Below, one piece after another: positions 10,656-25,700 of a stretch of DNA of 64,000 nt. The notes under the pieces are model-generated. The model was not told the origin of the DNA. It worked only from the letters and a program-made list of their open reading frames with translations, and did not search any database. The position numbers and the translations under genes were made by a program. Origin of the DNA: Micromussa lordhowensis (lineage: Eukaryota; Cnidaria; Anthozoa; Scleractinia; Lobophylliidae); the NCBI GenBank assembly GCA_964020085.1, contig OZ026606.1, positions 24,782,493-24,846,492 on the forward strand. The letters are read 5' to 3'. Within the stretch, counting starts at the first letter, position 1, and every line of letters starts with the position of its first letter.

Positions 10656-13600
10656 ATGGAGGTGGAGGAAAACAGTTCAGAAACTCCGTGTGTAGTCTAC
10701 TTTGCTCCTAGTTTTTGCAAGTGTTATTTGTATAATGCTAAGGTCATCATATTCAGCCGTTTAAAAGCAGCAGCGATATAGTTTAATGTGTTCATAAGCT
10801 CATGTTATTGCAGCAGAGAGCTGGAGTTTCCGTCATCATGCGAGTTGTCAAATTTTACCAAAAAACTGTCACCGGTGATTTCCTATTGACGCTAAAATAT
10901 CGATAGAACTTACGTCTGTACGAGACCAAAACATTTCTGGTAAACATGCATAAAAGTTCAAAGTGTTAACACAACATTTATGACTTGGCTTGGTGGGAAA
11001 TCTCATAATGAGATTTCCCACCAAGTCAAGGAGTAAACGAATCTGATTTGCAGTAGTAATCTCTTGTCATTTTTCTTTAATTTGTTAACTAGGAAATTCA
11101 AACCGCAAATGTGATTACCTGTATTTATCTTTTCCTTGACATTTAAGCTAGATTGTGTTAATGTTGCAAATTACAATCTTTAGTCTAAATCTTCTTGCAA
11201 AGAGCTTTTTTTGTAATATCTGGATGGAAGCCTGACCTGGTGAATTTTTGAGCAAAGGTCATTTTATTTCTTGCACTAGTTATTACTGTCAAAATTTAAC
11301 TAAATTATACCGGTATTATGTTTCAGAATGTTGGTGGAAAATAAAAGTGATGGTTGTGATTGGTCCGGAAGATGGAGCCATGTTGAGAAATTGCTGTTGA
11401 GAAGTGGGCCTCTGGCTCATCAAGACTTTGAGCCTGGACCTCAGGTAGGCAGACTTTGATTTGTAATTTATCAGAGGTTGAAGGTTTCCTTGTTCAAGAA
11501 CATTGGCTGTTATTTTGTCATGGTAACTGTAGCAACACAATGTTTTGTTATCATAATGGATGGCATGACTCTTATCTCTATTAGGTTCTTGAATTCATCC
11601 TTGATACTGCCAAAATACTAGTCATTGGTGCTGGAGGATTAGGCTGTGAGTTGCTTAAGGATCTGGTAAGTTTGGTCAAGAGTATTGTGAAACATGTCAC
11701 TGTTCTCAGGTGTAACACAGTTTGAAAAGCTCAATTGCAGTGTTTTTGAGTGTTTTTGTCTGTTCTTGTCCCAGGCACTTTGTGGATTTAGGAACATTGA
11801 TGTTATTGACATGGACACAATAGATGTATCAAATTTAAATAGACAATTTCTCTTCAGGTAAGCTTCATGAAACCTGCAAATATGGATTAAAACAATACCT
11901 AAGAGTTTGTCCTGGTATAACATATTTTCTGTTTTGTATTCTTCAGACCAAAAGATATAGGCCGAGCTAAAGCTGTTGTAACGGCAGAATTCATCAACAG
12001 CAGAGTAGCTGGCTGCAATGTTACTCCGTATCCTTTGAGTTTGTGTTGTGCTTGAGTCAAATCCCTTGTATATTTATTGATCTACATAATTTGTAAACTA
12101 CATTTTGCTGTGTTTTCATCTTAAGGACATTGTCTACATTGAGTTGTTGCAGAAAAGATCCATACCTCCCCCATGCATGGGATATTTTCCAAGACCCCTC
12201 TCCCAACCCTCTGGAAATTCCAATAAAGCTTTATACATTTCTTTAAATGTTTTGATCTTACTGAACCCGCACCCCTCACCCCCAGGAAATTCCAATCCCT
12301 TCCGTGGGGAGTCTGGAACTGTACATTCCTTCTAAAATGATTTCTTGTAAGAAGGAACCTGAATCCTTGACAAAGAATGCTCCCCCTGAAGACACTTTAA
12401 AAAGATTCAAGATTATGATACAGATTTTTACAGAGGTTAGTACAGGCTGTGGTCTTCGTAATTCTGAGTATTTATTAAAAATTACTATATGAAGTTACCT
12501 TATCTGGGCTGCTTTGTTGTCTAAATATCAGTTATCTTTGTCGTTCTTATCGGTTATTGCAAGGCAATTTTTTGCCCAAGTTTTCTCTCTGTCCCCTTGG
12601 AATGAACACCGTGTACTGAAATGAGCATCACTTGTGACAATTTCATTTCAGGAAGCATTTGCTGCAATCAACTTTTTTGTTGTTGCATTTAGGTGTTACA
12701 TTACAACATATTGAAAATTGTCAGTGTTGACGTAAAATGTTTATTGTATGGCAGGTTTTCACCTTATAGTCTGTGGATTAGACTCAATTGTAGCAAGAAG
12801 ATGGATTAATGGCATGGTGGTGTGTATTTTATTGGATATAATAAATATTTTATTTATATAAAGAGCATAATGATATGTATAGTGCACAGTATTTCCCCAA
12901 TACAAGGTCAAGAACTTATTAAGTACCAAAGATGCCATATCTAAATTATCACGATCCATGTTGTTTACAAATTCGCTTTCACAGGATGTAGCGCCTGTTA
13001 TGTCAGTAAGACAAACCAACATCTTGCTACACGTGTTCGTGAATATTTAACATTTGATTGGAACTCGCACATGTATCTTTCAGCACAATAAAGTGCCCCT
13101 GTGACAAAAAAAAAATATTTTTTTCCTTTGGATTTCAAGACTATGTTAACTAAACACTAAGTGACCCAAGTTTTAATCCTTGATGTAAAAAAGGTATTTT
13201 AACGGGAACTTCCCTATTAAATGATCTGCCATTACTAAATTTAAGTTCTTGAAAGAGCTGGATCAAGGAGAAAATGACATCAAAGGCTCACTAGTTTAAG
13301 AATGCAATGCATGTGTACGCTGCAGAATTAATATGCAGCACAGGAGTTTTGGGCTTTCACACTTTTAAACTCGGACTTTGCATACATAATAAGCTGCATT
13401 CACACGCTGAAATTTTAAGCTGGTGAGCCTTTGACATCACTTTTCCTGGATCCAACCCTCTGAGGTCAAATTGGTCAGGTTTGAACGTGAGCGATGGCGG
13501 ATCGTGAAATCCAAAACTTGCACTCAAAGTAAACAGCCTTTGGATAAAAATGAAAGGTCAGAATTTTGCCAGTCAAGTGTTAAGCAGACACACTTTCAGA

Positions 13601-16600
13601 GTCTCAAGAAAAAAAGGAAGTGATTTTTTTTTATCACAGGGTTACTTTAATGAGTCACAAACATGCAAAGCATTGTGCTCAGAAAATTGCGTCCCAATCC
13701 TTGACCCTGCCTCTACGTCTTTTCAACTAAAAATCCAGGAGGCCTTACACATCGGGTGGGAAAACCCCTCATTGAACAAGCAAGTTAATCATGTCAATTT
13801 AACCCTTTCAGTGTTCTGCATTACAATACACAAATTGTTTTCTATCACTGTATTTTCTGGTGTCTCGTATTCATGTTGTTATTTAGTATTCATATATTCT
13901 ATTAAGTTCTAGCTCTATTATATCACGCGGACTAGCGGTTCATTTGTATTTGCAACTGAAGATGGATGTTGGTTATCCGAAATATGTTTTCAAAGTTTAA
14001 GCTGTATATTTCTACCTCAAAGTTATTTCTTGTTTGCTACTAGTTCGCAAAGATATGTAGTGGTAATTGCATGAATGTGAGTGATTTATATTATGAATAA
14101 TATTTGAAAATTCTCTCAAAACTATGGGTTAGCGCAATTTAATGTGCACCCATTACATGTATGTATTTTTTTGGGGCTGCTGTTGGCCAATTATAAGGAT
14201 GTAATTTTTTCAATAAGTAATACAAATTATTGCACTATAGTCTAAAAATATATATTAAAAATACCTTTGTCTGAGTTCTGGATTAGTGTTCCTAAAGGAC
14301 GAAAGTTATTGGTCAGGAGAAAACTGAATTTGCTTTGTTGCAGCTTAGCTTGTTAGAGTATGATGACGATGGCACATTGGATCAAACTAGTATAATTCCC
14401 TTGGTAGACGGTGGAACAGAAGGTTCGTAAGACTCTGTCTGCTTGGACTTAAGATTAATTTGGTCTTTCCAGCTCTGCTCAATGTTCCTTTGCTGTTTAT
14501 CATGAATCCATCAAGACAATAACCTCGAGATGGCAGCCTTCGGCAGGCTCAATTTTTTTGTGGGTTATGAGACCATTCCTTTTGTTATGTCTGGCTGTTA
14601 AATTTTTCTTGTTTGTTTCATATTGCAGGCTTTAAAGGCAATGCTCGAGTTATTATTCCAGGTTTGACAGCCTGTGTAGAGTGTACACTTGATCTCTACC
14701 CACCACAAGTAAGATTGAATTCTATACAACTCTTAACCTGTAGGAAGAGTTTTGACAGTGTCAATAGACTGTTACACAACTGGACAACATTCTAATTTTT
14801 TGGAACATGTTGGTATTGAACGCTACACTTTCAATCCCATGCTCCTCTTGAGAGTCATTTGCAAATTAAGATGTAATTTAGCCTGAGAAATATATAACAA
14901 TATTCCATGAGCCCAAGTTGGATATGAAGTGATAAAATAACCAACGAGCACGTAGCACGAGTTGGTTATAATCACTTCATATCCAACAAGCCGGGTGAAT
15001 GGAATAATTGTTTTAAACAGCTGTCAGAATAATTCCGGAATGTCAAAATAAATCCGGAATCCAGATTAACATATGTATGATGCGTTATCATACGTTTATT
15101 ATACGTACTATTCGTGTCTTTTCAGGTTATTAATCGTATAATGCGGTGTTTTCAGTTTATTAACCTGGAAACCGCACCTCTTACGAATAATAATCGTGAC
15201 ATTGTACGAGTAATATCCGTATGTGGCTATATATTCAGGAAATTAATCGTACTTGGAACAAAGTTTACCGACTCGGAATTTACGATGTTCAGCCGCCATT
15301 ACGGTAAAAAATGAAACGAGCTAGAACTTTTACACTGTTTGCGTTTACTGTCAAAAAATTATTTTCGTTTATTGATTTGGCCTAAAACCACCGATAAATC
15401 TAATCAGTGAGCCATATTTTCCTTAATAAACGAATGTCACGATGTGAAGCCATCGTGTCACCGATCGACCCCAGCGGCTGCGTATTTCGGAATTTCTTCG
15501 AGCAATGTTTGTTGCTTCAAACGAGCTTTTTTTACTGCCATAAAGTATTCCATAGCCCCCCCGAAAAGGAAACTACAAGCAGTGGTCGATTAGTTATTTA
15601 TTCGGTGGCCATATGCATGGGTTATTCGATAGCAAAACCAACAACAAAACTCTCCACAGTCAATCCAGGTTTAGCTCTTTGCTTTATCACTAGACAATTG
15701 ACCCGGCGTACGTGTTTCTTCCAGAAAACTTTCCACTTTTAATGGACTTTTCTCATTTGTAATCACACAGGAAAATAAATTCCATGTCCTACAGAAACAA
15801 TAAGTGAACAAAAGCGGTTGATTTCAGTCATGTCGGGTTTATTCGTCGTTTTCTAGGTCGTCGTTTTCTAGACAACCGGTTTATTTTTTACGAATCAAAT
15901 TAAAACGAAATCAACATGCAACTTCGCGGCATTAGTCTGTCAAAACATTGGCGGCCAGAATTCGTCGTGTTTACTCAAATATTTAGCAAATAGTACGATT
16001 CAAGTGTACCTAAGGAAAGCATGACTTCTTTGATATATTACATTATTTACGGAATTCCTTAGCGAAGCATTTACAGGCATTTCCGTGAAAGCTGATATTA
16101 AATGAATACTAGTTGAACATAGCGCGCAATGAACGAAAACGTATTATGCAAATTTGGTGGGAATTCCGACCGAACGGCTTTGTTTTACAAAAATGAAGTA
16201 CACCGACATTGATAACTGAAACACTGTGAACAATAATCAACTATTTCAAAAGCTCTTTTCTAAAGCTACGAACGTCAATACTTGTCAGGTTTTTATTAAC
16301 ACAAACTCAGACGATGTGATCTACCACGAATACTTCGTTCACGGTGTTGTCAGTCCAAGCATGCACTTACGAATAATAAGCGTTGCATTGTACGTTTAAC
16401 ATCCGTATTTCGCTATGAATTTATGTGAATCCGGCGACAGTAATAAGAAATTTGCAAATAAAAGTATCCTTAGTACAAGTTTTGCTCAAGTCCACGGTTT
16501 TGTGAACTCGCATCGCCTGAAAACGTAGTTTCGAAAAACTAGTTTGACAAACCCAAAATTAACCAAAGATGGGGATTTTAGCTATATAATAATAAGCTTG

Positions 16601-19600
16601 AATGTATATCTAAAAGATGTGGCTTGACCAACAACCTGTAAAAGCACAGTGAAATCGACAACTCCCAAGTGGCGAGTATAATTTATTTACGGTACCATAA
16701 TTCTGCAAATGGATTAGATTTCGGATATTTCGTTGGCAAACCAGTATTGTGTTATATAATGAGGTGACATTATTTAAAATGGATTTGTGACGTTCAAGTC
16801 TCTGCTTTGAAAGAGATTTGCATGCAGTACAGAACGAAAACATTCTCTGTTTAATATTTGATATAGTTCACCTAAATACAAAGATCACTAGCGTCATGTA
16901 CGATTATTAATCTTACTGATCACTTAGACGTTTATATTGAGTACGCTAGGTGCATATATACGATTATTAATCCGTTTAAGTAATCGTACTGAACACTTAA
17001 TAGTTTATATCGAGTACAAAGGTCGCTAGGTGCATGTACGATTATAAATCGTACTGATCACTTAGTATATAACCGAGTACAAATCGCTAGGTACATGTAC
17101 GATTACTAATCGTACTGATCACTTAGTTTATATTCAGTTCAAAAATCGCTAGATGCATGTACGACTATTAATCGTACTGTTCACTTAGAATACGCTGACT
17201 ACAAAGATCGCTAGGTTTACGTACGGCTATTAATCGTACTGATCACTTAGTTCATACTGAGTACAAAGATCGCTAGGTGCATGTACGATTATTAATCGTA
17301 CTGATCACTCAGTTTATATCGAGTACCGAAAGATCACTAGGTGCATGTCAACTATTAATCGTACTGATCACCTAGTTTATGCTCAGTACAAAGATTGCAC
17401 GGTGCATGTACGGTTATTAATCGTACTGATCACTTAGTTTGTGCTGAGTACAAAGATCGCTAGGTCATGTACGATTATTAATCGTACTGATCACTTAGTT
17501 TGTGCTGAGTACAAAGATCGCTAGGTGCATGTACGACTATTAATCGTACTGATCACCTAGTTTATGCTCAGTACAAAGATCGCTAGGTGCATGTACGGTT
17601 ATTAATCGTACTGATCACTTAGTTTATGCTCAGTACAAAGATTGCACGGTGCATGTACGGTTATTAATCGTACTGATCACTTAGTTTGTGCTGAGTACAA
17701 AGATCGCTAGGTGCATGTACGGTTATTAATCGTACTGATCACTTAGTTTATGCTCAGTACAAAGATTGCACGGTGCATGTACGGTTATTAATCGTACTGA
17801 TCACTTAGTTTGTGCTGAGTACAAAGATCGCTAGGTGCATGTACGGTTATTAATCGTACTGATCACTTAGTTTATGCTCAGTACAAAGATTGCACGGTGC
17901 ATGTACGGTTATTAATCGTACTGATCACTTAGTTTGTGCTGAGTACAAAGATCGCTAGGTCATGTACGCTTATTAATCGTACTGATCACTTAGTTTGTGC
18001 TCAGTACAAAGATCGCTAGGTCATGTACGATTATTAATCGTACTGATCACTTAGTTTGTGCTCAGTACAAAGATCGCTAGGTCATGTACGATTATTAATC
18101 GTACTGATCACTTAGTTTGTGCTGAGTACAAAGATCGCTAGGTCATGTACGATTATTAATCGTACTGATCACTTAGTTTGTGCTCAGTACAAAGATCGCT
18201 AGTAAACTAAGTGATCAGTACGATTAATAATCCTACATGCACCTAGCGATCTTTGTACTCTGTATAATCCTACATGCACCTAGCGATCTTTGTACTCTGT
18301 ATAATCCTACATGCACCTAGCGATCTTTGTACTCTGTATAAACTAAGTGATCAGTACGATTAATAATCGTATTATTCGTACACGCACCTAGTGATCTTTG
18401 CAATGAGTAGTGGATCAATAGGCTTAGTAATAACATTTGTCATGTTCTACAAATGTCGGGATGTGCCGGAGGGGCGTAAAAAATTACAATTCTGACAGCT
18501 GTCAAAAGCTCATTTCTATCATTGGCTATTTCAGTGACAGCAGACATTTGACAACTCTTCTGTATCGATTCTTTTAGACTCCTGTCAGGCTTTCTAGTTT
18601 CTAGACGAGGCTTCAGACTTTTGGGCAAACACTATTTTTCGACCGAGTAGAAGTGAAGTTTGCACACGCCTATACTGAGGACTGACCCAATAAGGACCTC
18701 TATTAGCGTGTCGTTGATTCTGTTCGCTAAGTGCTATTTCCAATCACACAAGGGTTTTAACGTAATGAGCACGTGGACTGGACGACGGAACAACTTGGTA
18801 GTGCTGCCGAATCGATGCTGCCGAAAGCAACAAAAAACCTTACAGGAGTTGTTATGATTGTCATACGGGTTTATAATGACACGGATGCAAAACTTGATAA
18901 CTATCATCGGAGGGAACATGGACGTTAAGGTTAGCTTTGATTTTGCTTCTGCTGGAAATAATGCTACACAATATACCATAAAGAACTCATGGAGGTGAGA
19001 AAAGTGGATGTCGCGATGCTGTACTGACACTGTGCTGCCTCTAAAGCAGGCGCCCCGGAGAAATTTTGTTTTCCCGCGAAAAAAAAAAGGCGCCAAATGT
19101 TAAGAAAAGTGTCGAGTTCTCGAACACAACCGGATTTGTGACTGTTCATGGCAGCTAAAAGTTCTTCACTCTTGCAGGGAGTTTCTGTAGGCTTCAGGAA
19201 TTGAAATCTTACAAAGAAAAGGGGAATAGATCATAGAGCGGTTTGAAGTATTTTTTCTCAACCACGTAACTCTTCGCTAGCCTTGAGTAGCGCTATGTTG
19301 GTCTCTGTTGTCTCACAGTCAATATAAATTTTACGCGACCATTAAAACTTCGAATCTACAACGATTAGGAACCGTAGATGGTGATTTCCACGCAAAAACC
19401 AGGGTAATTCTCGGCCATAATTGAGCTTATAACATTTTCAAGCTCTTGAACCGGACCCAAACGAATTTTTACGCATCGGATTTGCTGATTTCACGGTCAG
19501 ATAGAACACGTCTATCGAAATACGTACTCTTGCTCGAAGTTCGAATCAAAACATCTTATGAACGGAACCCTCCACATTCTAACTTGTCCTGTCTTTCCTC

Positions 19601-22600
19601 GAAATGGTCCTACATTGATAAATTTTAAGAACATCCAAAATATTTGGCACCGCCATGCCATTCCTTGCAACTTGCGCGATTTAAGTCAGAGATGGGAAAA
19701 CCTGTTTGTCGTTTCTAAGAAAACTAAGCCGTGGTCTGAGTGGTTACAATAAAAGGGAGAGTTCCCATAAAGAAACTAATTCCACAAATATACTGGTACA
19801 TTTCCTTTTTTGGTGAACTTCATCTGCAGTTTGATTAGAGAACTCCGACCTCGAATCTTCGACACCATATTCCCGCCATTTTGACGCGCGGTTGAATCTG
19901 CAGCAGTACTGCATACAAAATCTCTTTCAAAGCAGAGACTTAAACGTCACAATTTCAAATTTGGAAATGCATTGCCTTGCTCAGTTTGTCCAAGAAGTTT
20001 AATAAATAATGTCACCGTATTATATAACACAATAGTTTGCCAACGAAATGTCCGAAATCTAATTTTAGCGCGTATTAAAAACATTTGCAGAATGGCAAAT
20101 AAATTTTACTTGTCAGTTAGGAGTTGTCGATTTCACTGTGTTTTTACAGGTTCTTGGTCAAGCTACACCTTTTAGATATACAAGCTTATTATAGGTAAAA
20201 TCCCCAGGCCAGCTTTGGTTAATGTTTGATTTGTGATCTCAAACTAGTTTTTCGAAACTATGTTTTCATGCAATGCGAGTTCACAAAACGGGAATTTCAG
20301 CAAAACTTGTACTAAGGATACTTTTATTTGCAAATTTCTTATTACTGTCGCCGGATGCACATAAGTTTATTTCACGTACGTGTAATAACCAGGAAACTTA
20401 GCGAAATACGGATGTTAAACGTACAATCTAACGCTTATTATTCGTAAGTGCAGCCTTAGGCTGAAAACAACACTGTGACAGTGAACGAAGTATTCGCGGT
20501 GGATCACATCGTCTGAGTTTGTTTAATAAAAACCTGACAAACATTGACGCTCATGGCTTTAGAAAAGAGCTTTAGAAATGGTTGATTATTGTTCACAGTG
20601 TTTCAGTTATCAATGTAGGTGTACTTAATTTTTGTAACACAAACAAAGCCGTTCTTTCGGAATTCCCACCAAATTCGTTCATTGCGCATTATGTTTAACT
20701 AGTATTCACTGTTATCTTTCACAGAAATGCCTGTTAAATGCTTCGCTAAGGAATTCCTTAAATGATTTAATATATCAAAGAAGCCATGCTTTCCTTAGGT
20801 ACTATCCTTATCCTTATCGTACTATTTGCCAGATATTTACGCATTAAACACGACGAATTCTGACCGCCAATGTTTTGCCACATCGAACTCGCAGACTTGC
20901 TGCGAAGTTGTTGATTTCGTTTTAATTTGATTCGTAAAGAATAAACCCCGGACATGAATGAAATAAACCACACTTGATCACTTTATGTTTCAGTAGGACA
21001 TGAAATGTATTTTCCTGTGGGATTAAAAATGATAAAAGTCCATCTAAAGTGGAAAGTTTTGGAGGAAACGCCGGGTCATGTCCCGCAGCAAAGAGTTCGA
21101 ACCTAGATCGATGTTGAGAGTTTTGTTGTTGGTTTCGCTGTGGAATAACCCATGCATATGGCCACCGAATATTAACTAATCGACCAGTCCTTTACATTTT
21201 CATTTTCAGGAGGCTATGGAACACTTTCTGGCAGTAAAAAAAGCTCGCTTAAAGCAGCAAACATTGCTCGAAGAAATTCCGAAATACGCAGCCGCCGGGG
21301 TCTATCGATGACATGGCTTCGCATGATCGCACCGATCGTGGCTATGACATTCGTTTATTAAGGAAAATATGGCTCACTGATTAGATTTATCGGTGGTTTT
21401 AGGCCAAGTCAATCAAGGAAAATAATTTTTTGACAGTAAACGCAAACAGTGTAAAAGTTCTAGCTCGTTTCATTTTTTACCGTAATGGCGGCTGAACATC
21501 GTAAATTCCGAGTCGGTAAACTTTGTTCCAAGTACGATTAATTTCCTGAATATATAGCCACATACGGATATTACTCGTACAATGTCACGATTATTATTCG
21601 TAAGAGGTGCGGTTTCCAGGTTAATAAACTGAAAACACCGCATTATACGATTAATAACCTGAAAAGACACGAATAGTACGTATAATAAACGTATGATAAC
21701 GCATCATACGTATGTTAATCTGGATTCCGGATTTATTTTGACATTCCGGAATTATTCTGACAGCTGTTTTTAGTAAATTCTCAAACCGGGTTTCGCCGCC
21801 GATTTTTATTTCAGCCATTATAGAGGGCTGAAGTTGAAAACTTTGTGCGGAAAATATTTAAACTTGGAGCACTATTTTTCATATGACGTAAAACTCCAAC
21901 TATTGGCTCATAGTCGGAGTTTTTTAGCCAATCAGAAAGCTAGAAATGCAATAGTCGGAGCTGAGAATTTACTAAAAGTTAGATAGATTACAGTCCGATC
22001 AGCTGAATGTTAAATGGTCTTGCTATTAATTTGCGTATTAAAAAATATCATGCTTTACATTTAACTATTTTTTTTGTGAGAGAATGATTTTTCTGTCTGT
22101 GACACTAGCTAGACTGGTACTAGTCTAGATGCTGTGATGCTGAGCTAAAGGAGACTTGTATGAGCTAGAGCCATTATACTTGATTCATGTGACAAATGTC
22201 CTGTTTACTGCTAAGAGTGGAATTGCCACACTGCATGTTTTTGTCCATCTTCTCCATTTACTTTCAATTTGGCACAGTAACTATTTTAATTGCACTGTCA
22301 ATAGTTTCTTTGATCAGTGAATTGTCCATCATATTGACAAGACATTTAAGAACACGTCTGCAAAGATTGCCTGACTGATTGGCGTGATGTAGAATTAGTG
22401 ATGACACTTAATGATCCATACACTTTTTTGAACACTCCCGACTCTAGTAGTACATAAAGCTTCAAAGCACTTGTGCAGATTTATTGTATTTTAGAAAATA
22501 AGCCAAAGCAAATACGCATGCTGATTGGTTTAAAACCGTGTTTCTATGACTCGATAGAAACACAGAACTAGCACGAGCTATTGACGTAATGACGGCGCGA

Positions 22601-22742
22601 ACAAAGAGAATTTACATTTTGATGATCAAAGTAAACAAGTTGTTTTTCTTTTCTTCGTCGCGGTGTTCCTATCGAGTTATAGAAACACTTGTAAAAGTTT
22701 GGGAGAACTCGAAAAAGCAGAGGAAACACGCGCCCGGGGCTC

Positions 22743-22773
<31 letters not shown>

Positions 22774-25700
22774 CTTTCTTTTGTGTTTCTATAACTCAGT
22801 AGAAACACGGCACATGTTTTCTATTTCTTAAATAATGATATCGGGAATATTTGTTGTCTATCAGGTTAATTTTCCTTTATGCACCATTGCACACACACCT
22901 CGTCTACCAGAACACTGTGTAGAATATGCCAAGGTGCTAGTTTGGCCTCAGGAACATCCTTTTGGAGGTATGAATCTTGACAGGTTGACTGTATAATTTG
23001 GAATATAATCTCACACTTTGAATACATTGACATAACAGTTTGTACTGTATCCTGTCACACAAAAATACCTGCTAAATTATTTTAGTATGCACTTCTCCTT
23101 ACAAAAAGGATTCTGTTGTTGTTGTATTTGTAAATCGTGAATAAAAAACATGTTTAAGAGCTGGGGTTATCAGTAAAATGCTAATGGCGTCAAAGACAAT
23201 GACAAAAGACATATACATGATATGAGGGTAACAAACAACTGAAATCAAAATAAACTTTGTTTTAGAGGGTGTTCCTGTTGACGGGGATGATGCAGCACAT
23301 GTTCAGTGGATTTATGACAAAGCCAAAGAAAGAGCAGAAAGTTTTAACATACAAGGAGTCACATATAGGTTGACTCAAGGTGAGGATGGGAATGGAATAT
23401 TTCTGGAACATGATTATCATCAGAGGGCAATTTAAAAAATAATGTGTCATTTAACTTTGCTATGTATCTTTTGCTTCTGTCAAGGTGTGGTGAAGCATAT
23501 CATCCCTGCTGTGGCATCCACTAATGCTGTCATTGCAGGTAAATATTAAATTATTGCACTATGCAACAACAGTACTTCTCAGCATTTGACATTAGCCTTT
23601 TATCCATATTCAATTCAGTATTATTAAGATAATTGTGTTGATTACATTGTTCTTTTTTCCTTGCTACCAGCGGCTTGTGCACTAGAAGTATTCAAGTTAG
23701 TGTCCAGGTAAGGTGTTAAATGTTTTTTTTTATAGGCAGGTATCCATATTTGCAGTCTTCTTTTCATCCATGATGATTAAAAAATTGAAGCTGGAAGAGT
23801 TCAGTTTTACTCTACCAGGAAAACAAACAATAGTTAAATTAGCTTATGAGTTCCCTGCATTCTGACCACTTGTAATCCATCTGGAGCTTTTAGAAAACAG
23901 ATAAAGATTTGCAGCTTTCTTTCGTGATAAAAGCATCATTTTAGTCTACCATATTGGATGATGTGGTATTCTGATACAGGGCTAGTTCTTAGGCTCCCGG
24001 CAAGGAAAAAAAATTGTCAAGCGAAGTGAGCTGTTCACATGAAATAAAGAATTCCACGAGCAAAGCAAGTGGGAAGCGGGAGGGAGCCTGTAGACATTGT
24101 TTCTGATGCAGTGTTCCGCCCCTTAGTGATCCACCCATTTCCTTCAATAAGATTTGAAGTAGGTGGCTACCTTAGAACAGCACCCGCTGGAGTAATATGA
24201 GAAGCCCACGAGAATTTCTCTCTGGAGAATTTTTAAAAGTTAAATATACCCGCCGACTTTCAACAGAATACCGGCTGGAGCTCCGGCAGGTGCCGGGTCC
24301 TATTGAAAGCACTGTCCACCCATGCGCTCCCCCTCATCACCAGACTGTTCTTGCCCTGCTTGCCCTAGACCACTCTCGGCTAGTTTGCACTAAACCCAAG
24401 GTATTCTCCATAGATTGAAATCATTGCAGGTTTAATTTTCATTTTGTCAACCGCTGATGCTCTCTTTACTGCATCTGCATCTGCAACAACAAGTGGCATG
24501 ATTGCATCAGCTTTTTAGATCAGGATATGATGTTTAGCAATGTTGACATTTTGTAAAGACAAGCCAAATATGAGCAGGAAGAGCGAAAGCATTCCTTTCA
24601 GCCTTCGTGGCAATCAAAGAGGTCTTGGATTTCATTTGTACCTGGATTTTCTGTGTCTGCCAACAGCCGTCACTATGGTCACATGACAATAATAACAAAG
24701 GGAACTTTCCATTTTGCCATTCTTCGCTATTGAATGGGAAAGTAAAATTTTGCCAGGGCAAGTGTGTCATCTAGCATGCTTGCCTGGCTGATGACTTGAC
24801 GAAAAAAACAATATGGATCCCTGTATAGGGACCTTGAGATCTAATTTTTGAGTATAAGCATGTCAACTATTCAGAACCACAGTGACTGTACTGTCTAAGA
24901 TCATCACAGGTTACAAACAGTTCTTTTTCAGAACATCTTGAACATTGGTTTTAATGGTCAGTGACAGGGAGGAAAAATATCTCTGGGAGTAGCCTTAGTT
25001 TCAAAATAGAATCTGGTACAAGTTTCTATCCATTCTGACTTGTTACCTTGATTTAATGGCTCGTACATTGTAATTATGTGCATACCACATAACTAGATGT
25101 TAAATTCAAATGATATATAGAGACTTGGCATTACACTGAATGAAGGCATGGTGATCCAAGATTACTTACAAACCCTTATCAGTATTTGTACTGTGCTCTA
25201 CCCAGGAGTGTAAATCAGTACTACCATATTACTTAGATGTTGTGATGAAAACACTAGGAGTTAAACCGTGATGGGCCAGTGGCCTCTCATGCACAGAGCA
25301 GTGCTGGAAATAACAGTTGGTCATTGGACATTGTCTGAGCAAATTTTACAGTATGATTAGACATCATGACTAAGCACCAAAATGACATGAAAGCTTTTAG
25401 TCATGAAGATCTTGTTTGAAAGGAATGTTTGCTTTGAAACATGTAAATAATCATAATCAGATTCTGTTTTATTTGAACAGATTTCAAAGCTCTGAATTCA
25501 AAGGAGCTCACAGTTGCATGGCATTTTAAATGCACCTATTGTATATGACGCATTGTATTTTACATTTTTTTCTGAACAGCTGTTGTGATCCGTTAAACAA
25601 CTACATGGTGTTTAATGATACAGATGGGCTGTACACTTACACTTTTGAAGCTGAAAGAAAGGTAACTTAGGTTTCTTTTTGGATATAATGATACCAAATA

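Noticed and set aside
12105..12492. Open frames across UBA3 exon 6
   Set aside because: They read through a C-rich repeat in the wrong phase; only 12392-12435 fits the UBA3 phase and sequence.
15114..15314. 66-codon open frame repeated inverted at 21470-21670
   Set aside because: It is duplicated only because it lies in the inverted arms of the foldback element; it has no protein-like features.
16880..18410. Regular repeats resembling a CRISPR array
   Set aside because: Units are contiguous and degenerate with no unique spacers, lie inside a transposon in an animal intron, and have no cas genes nearby.
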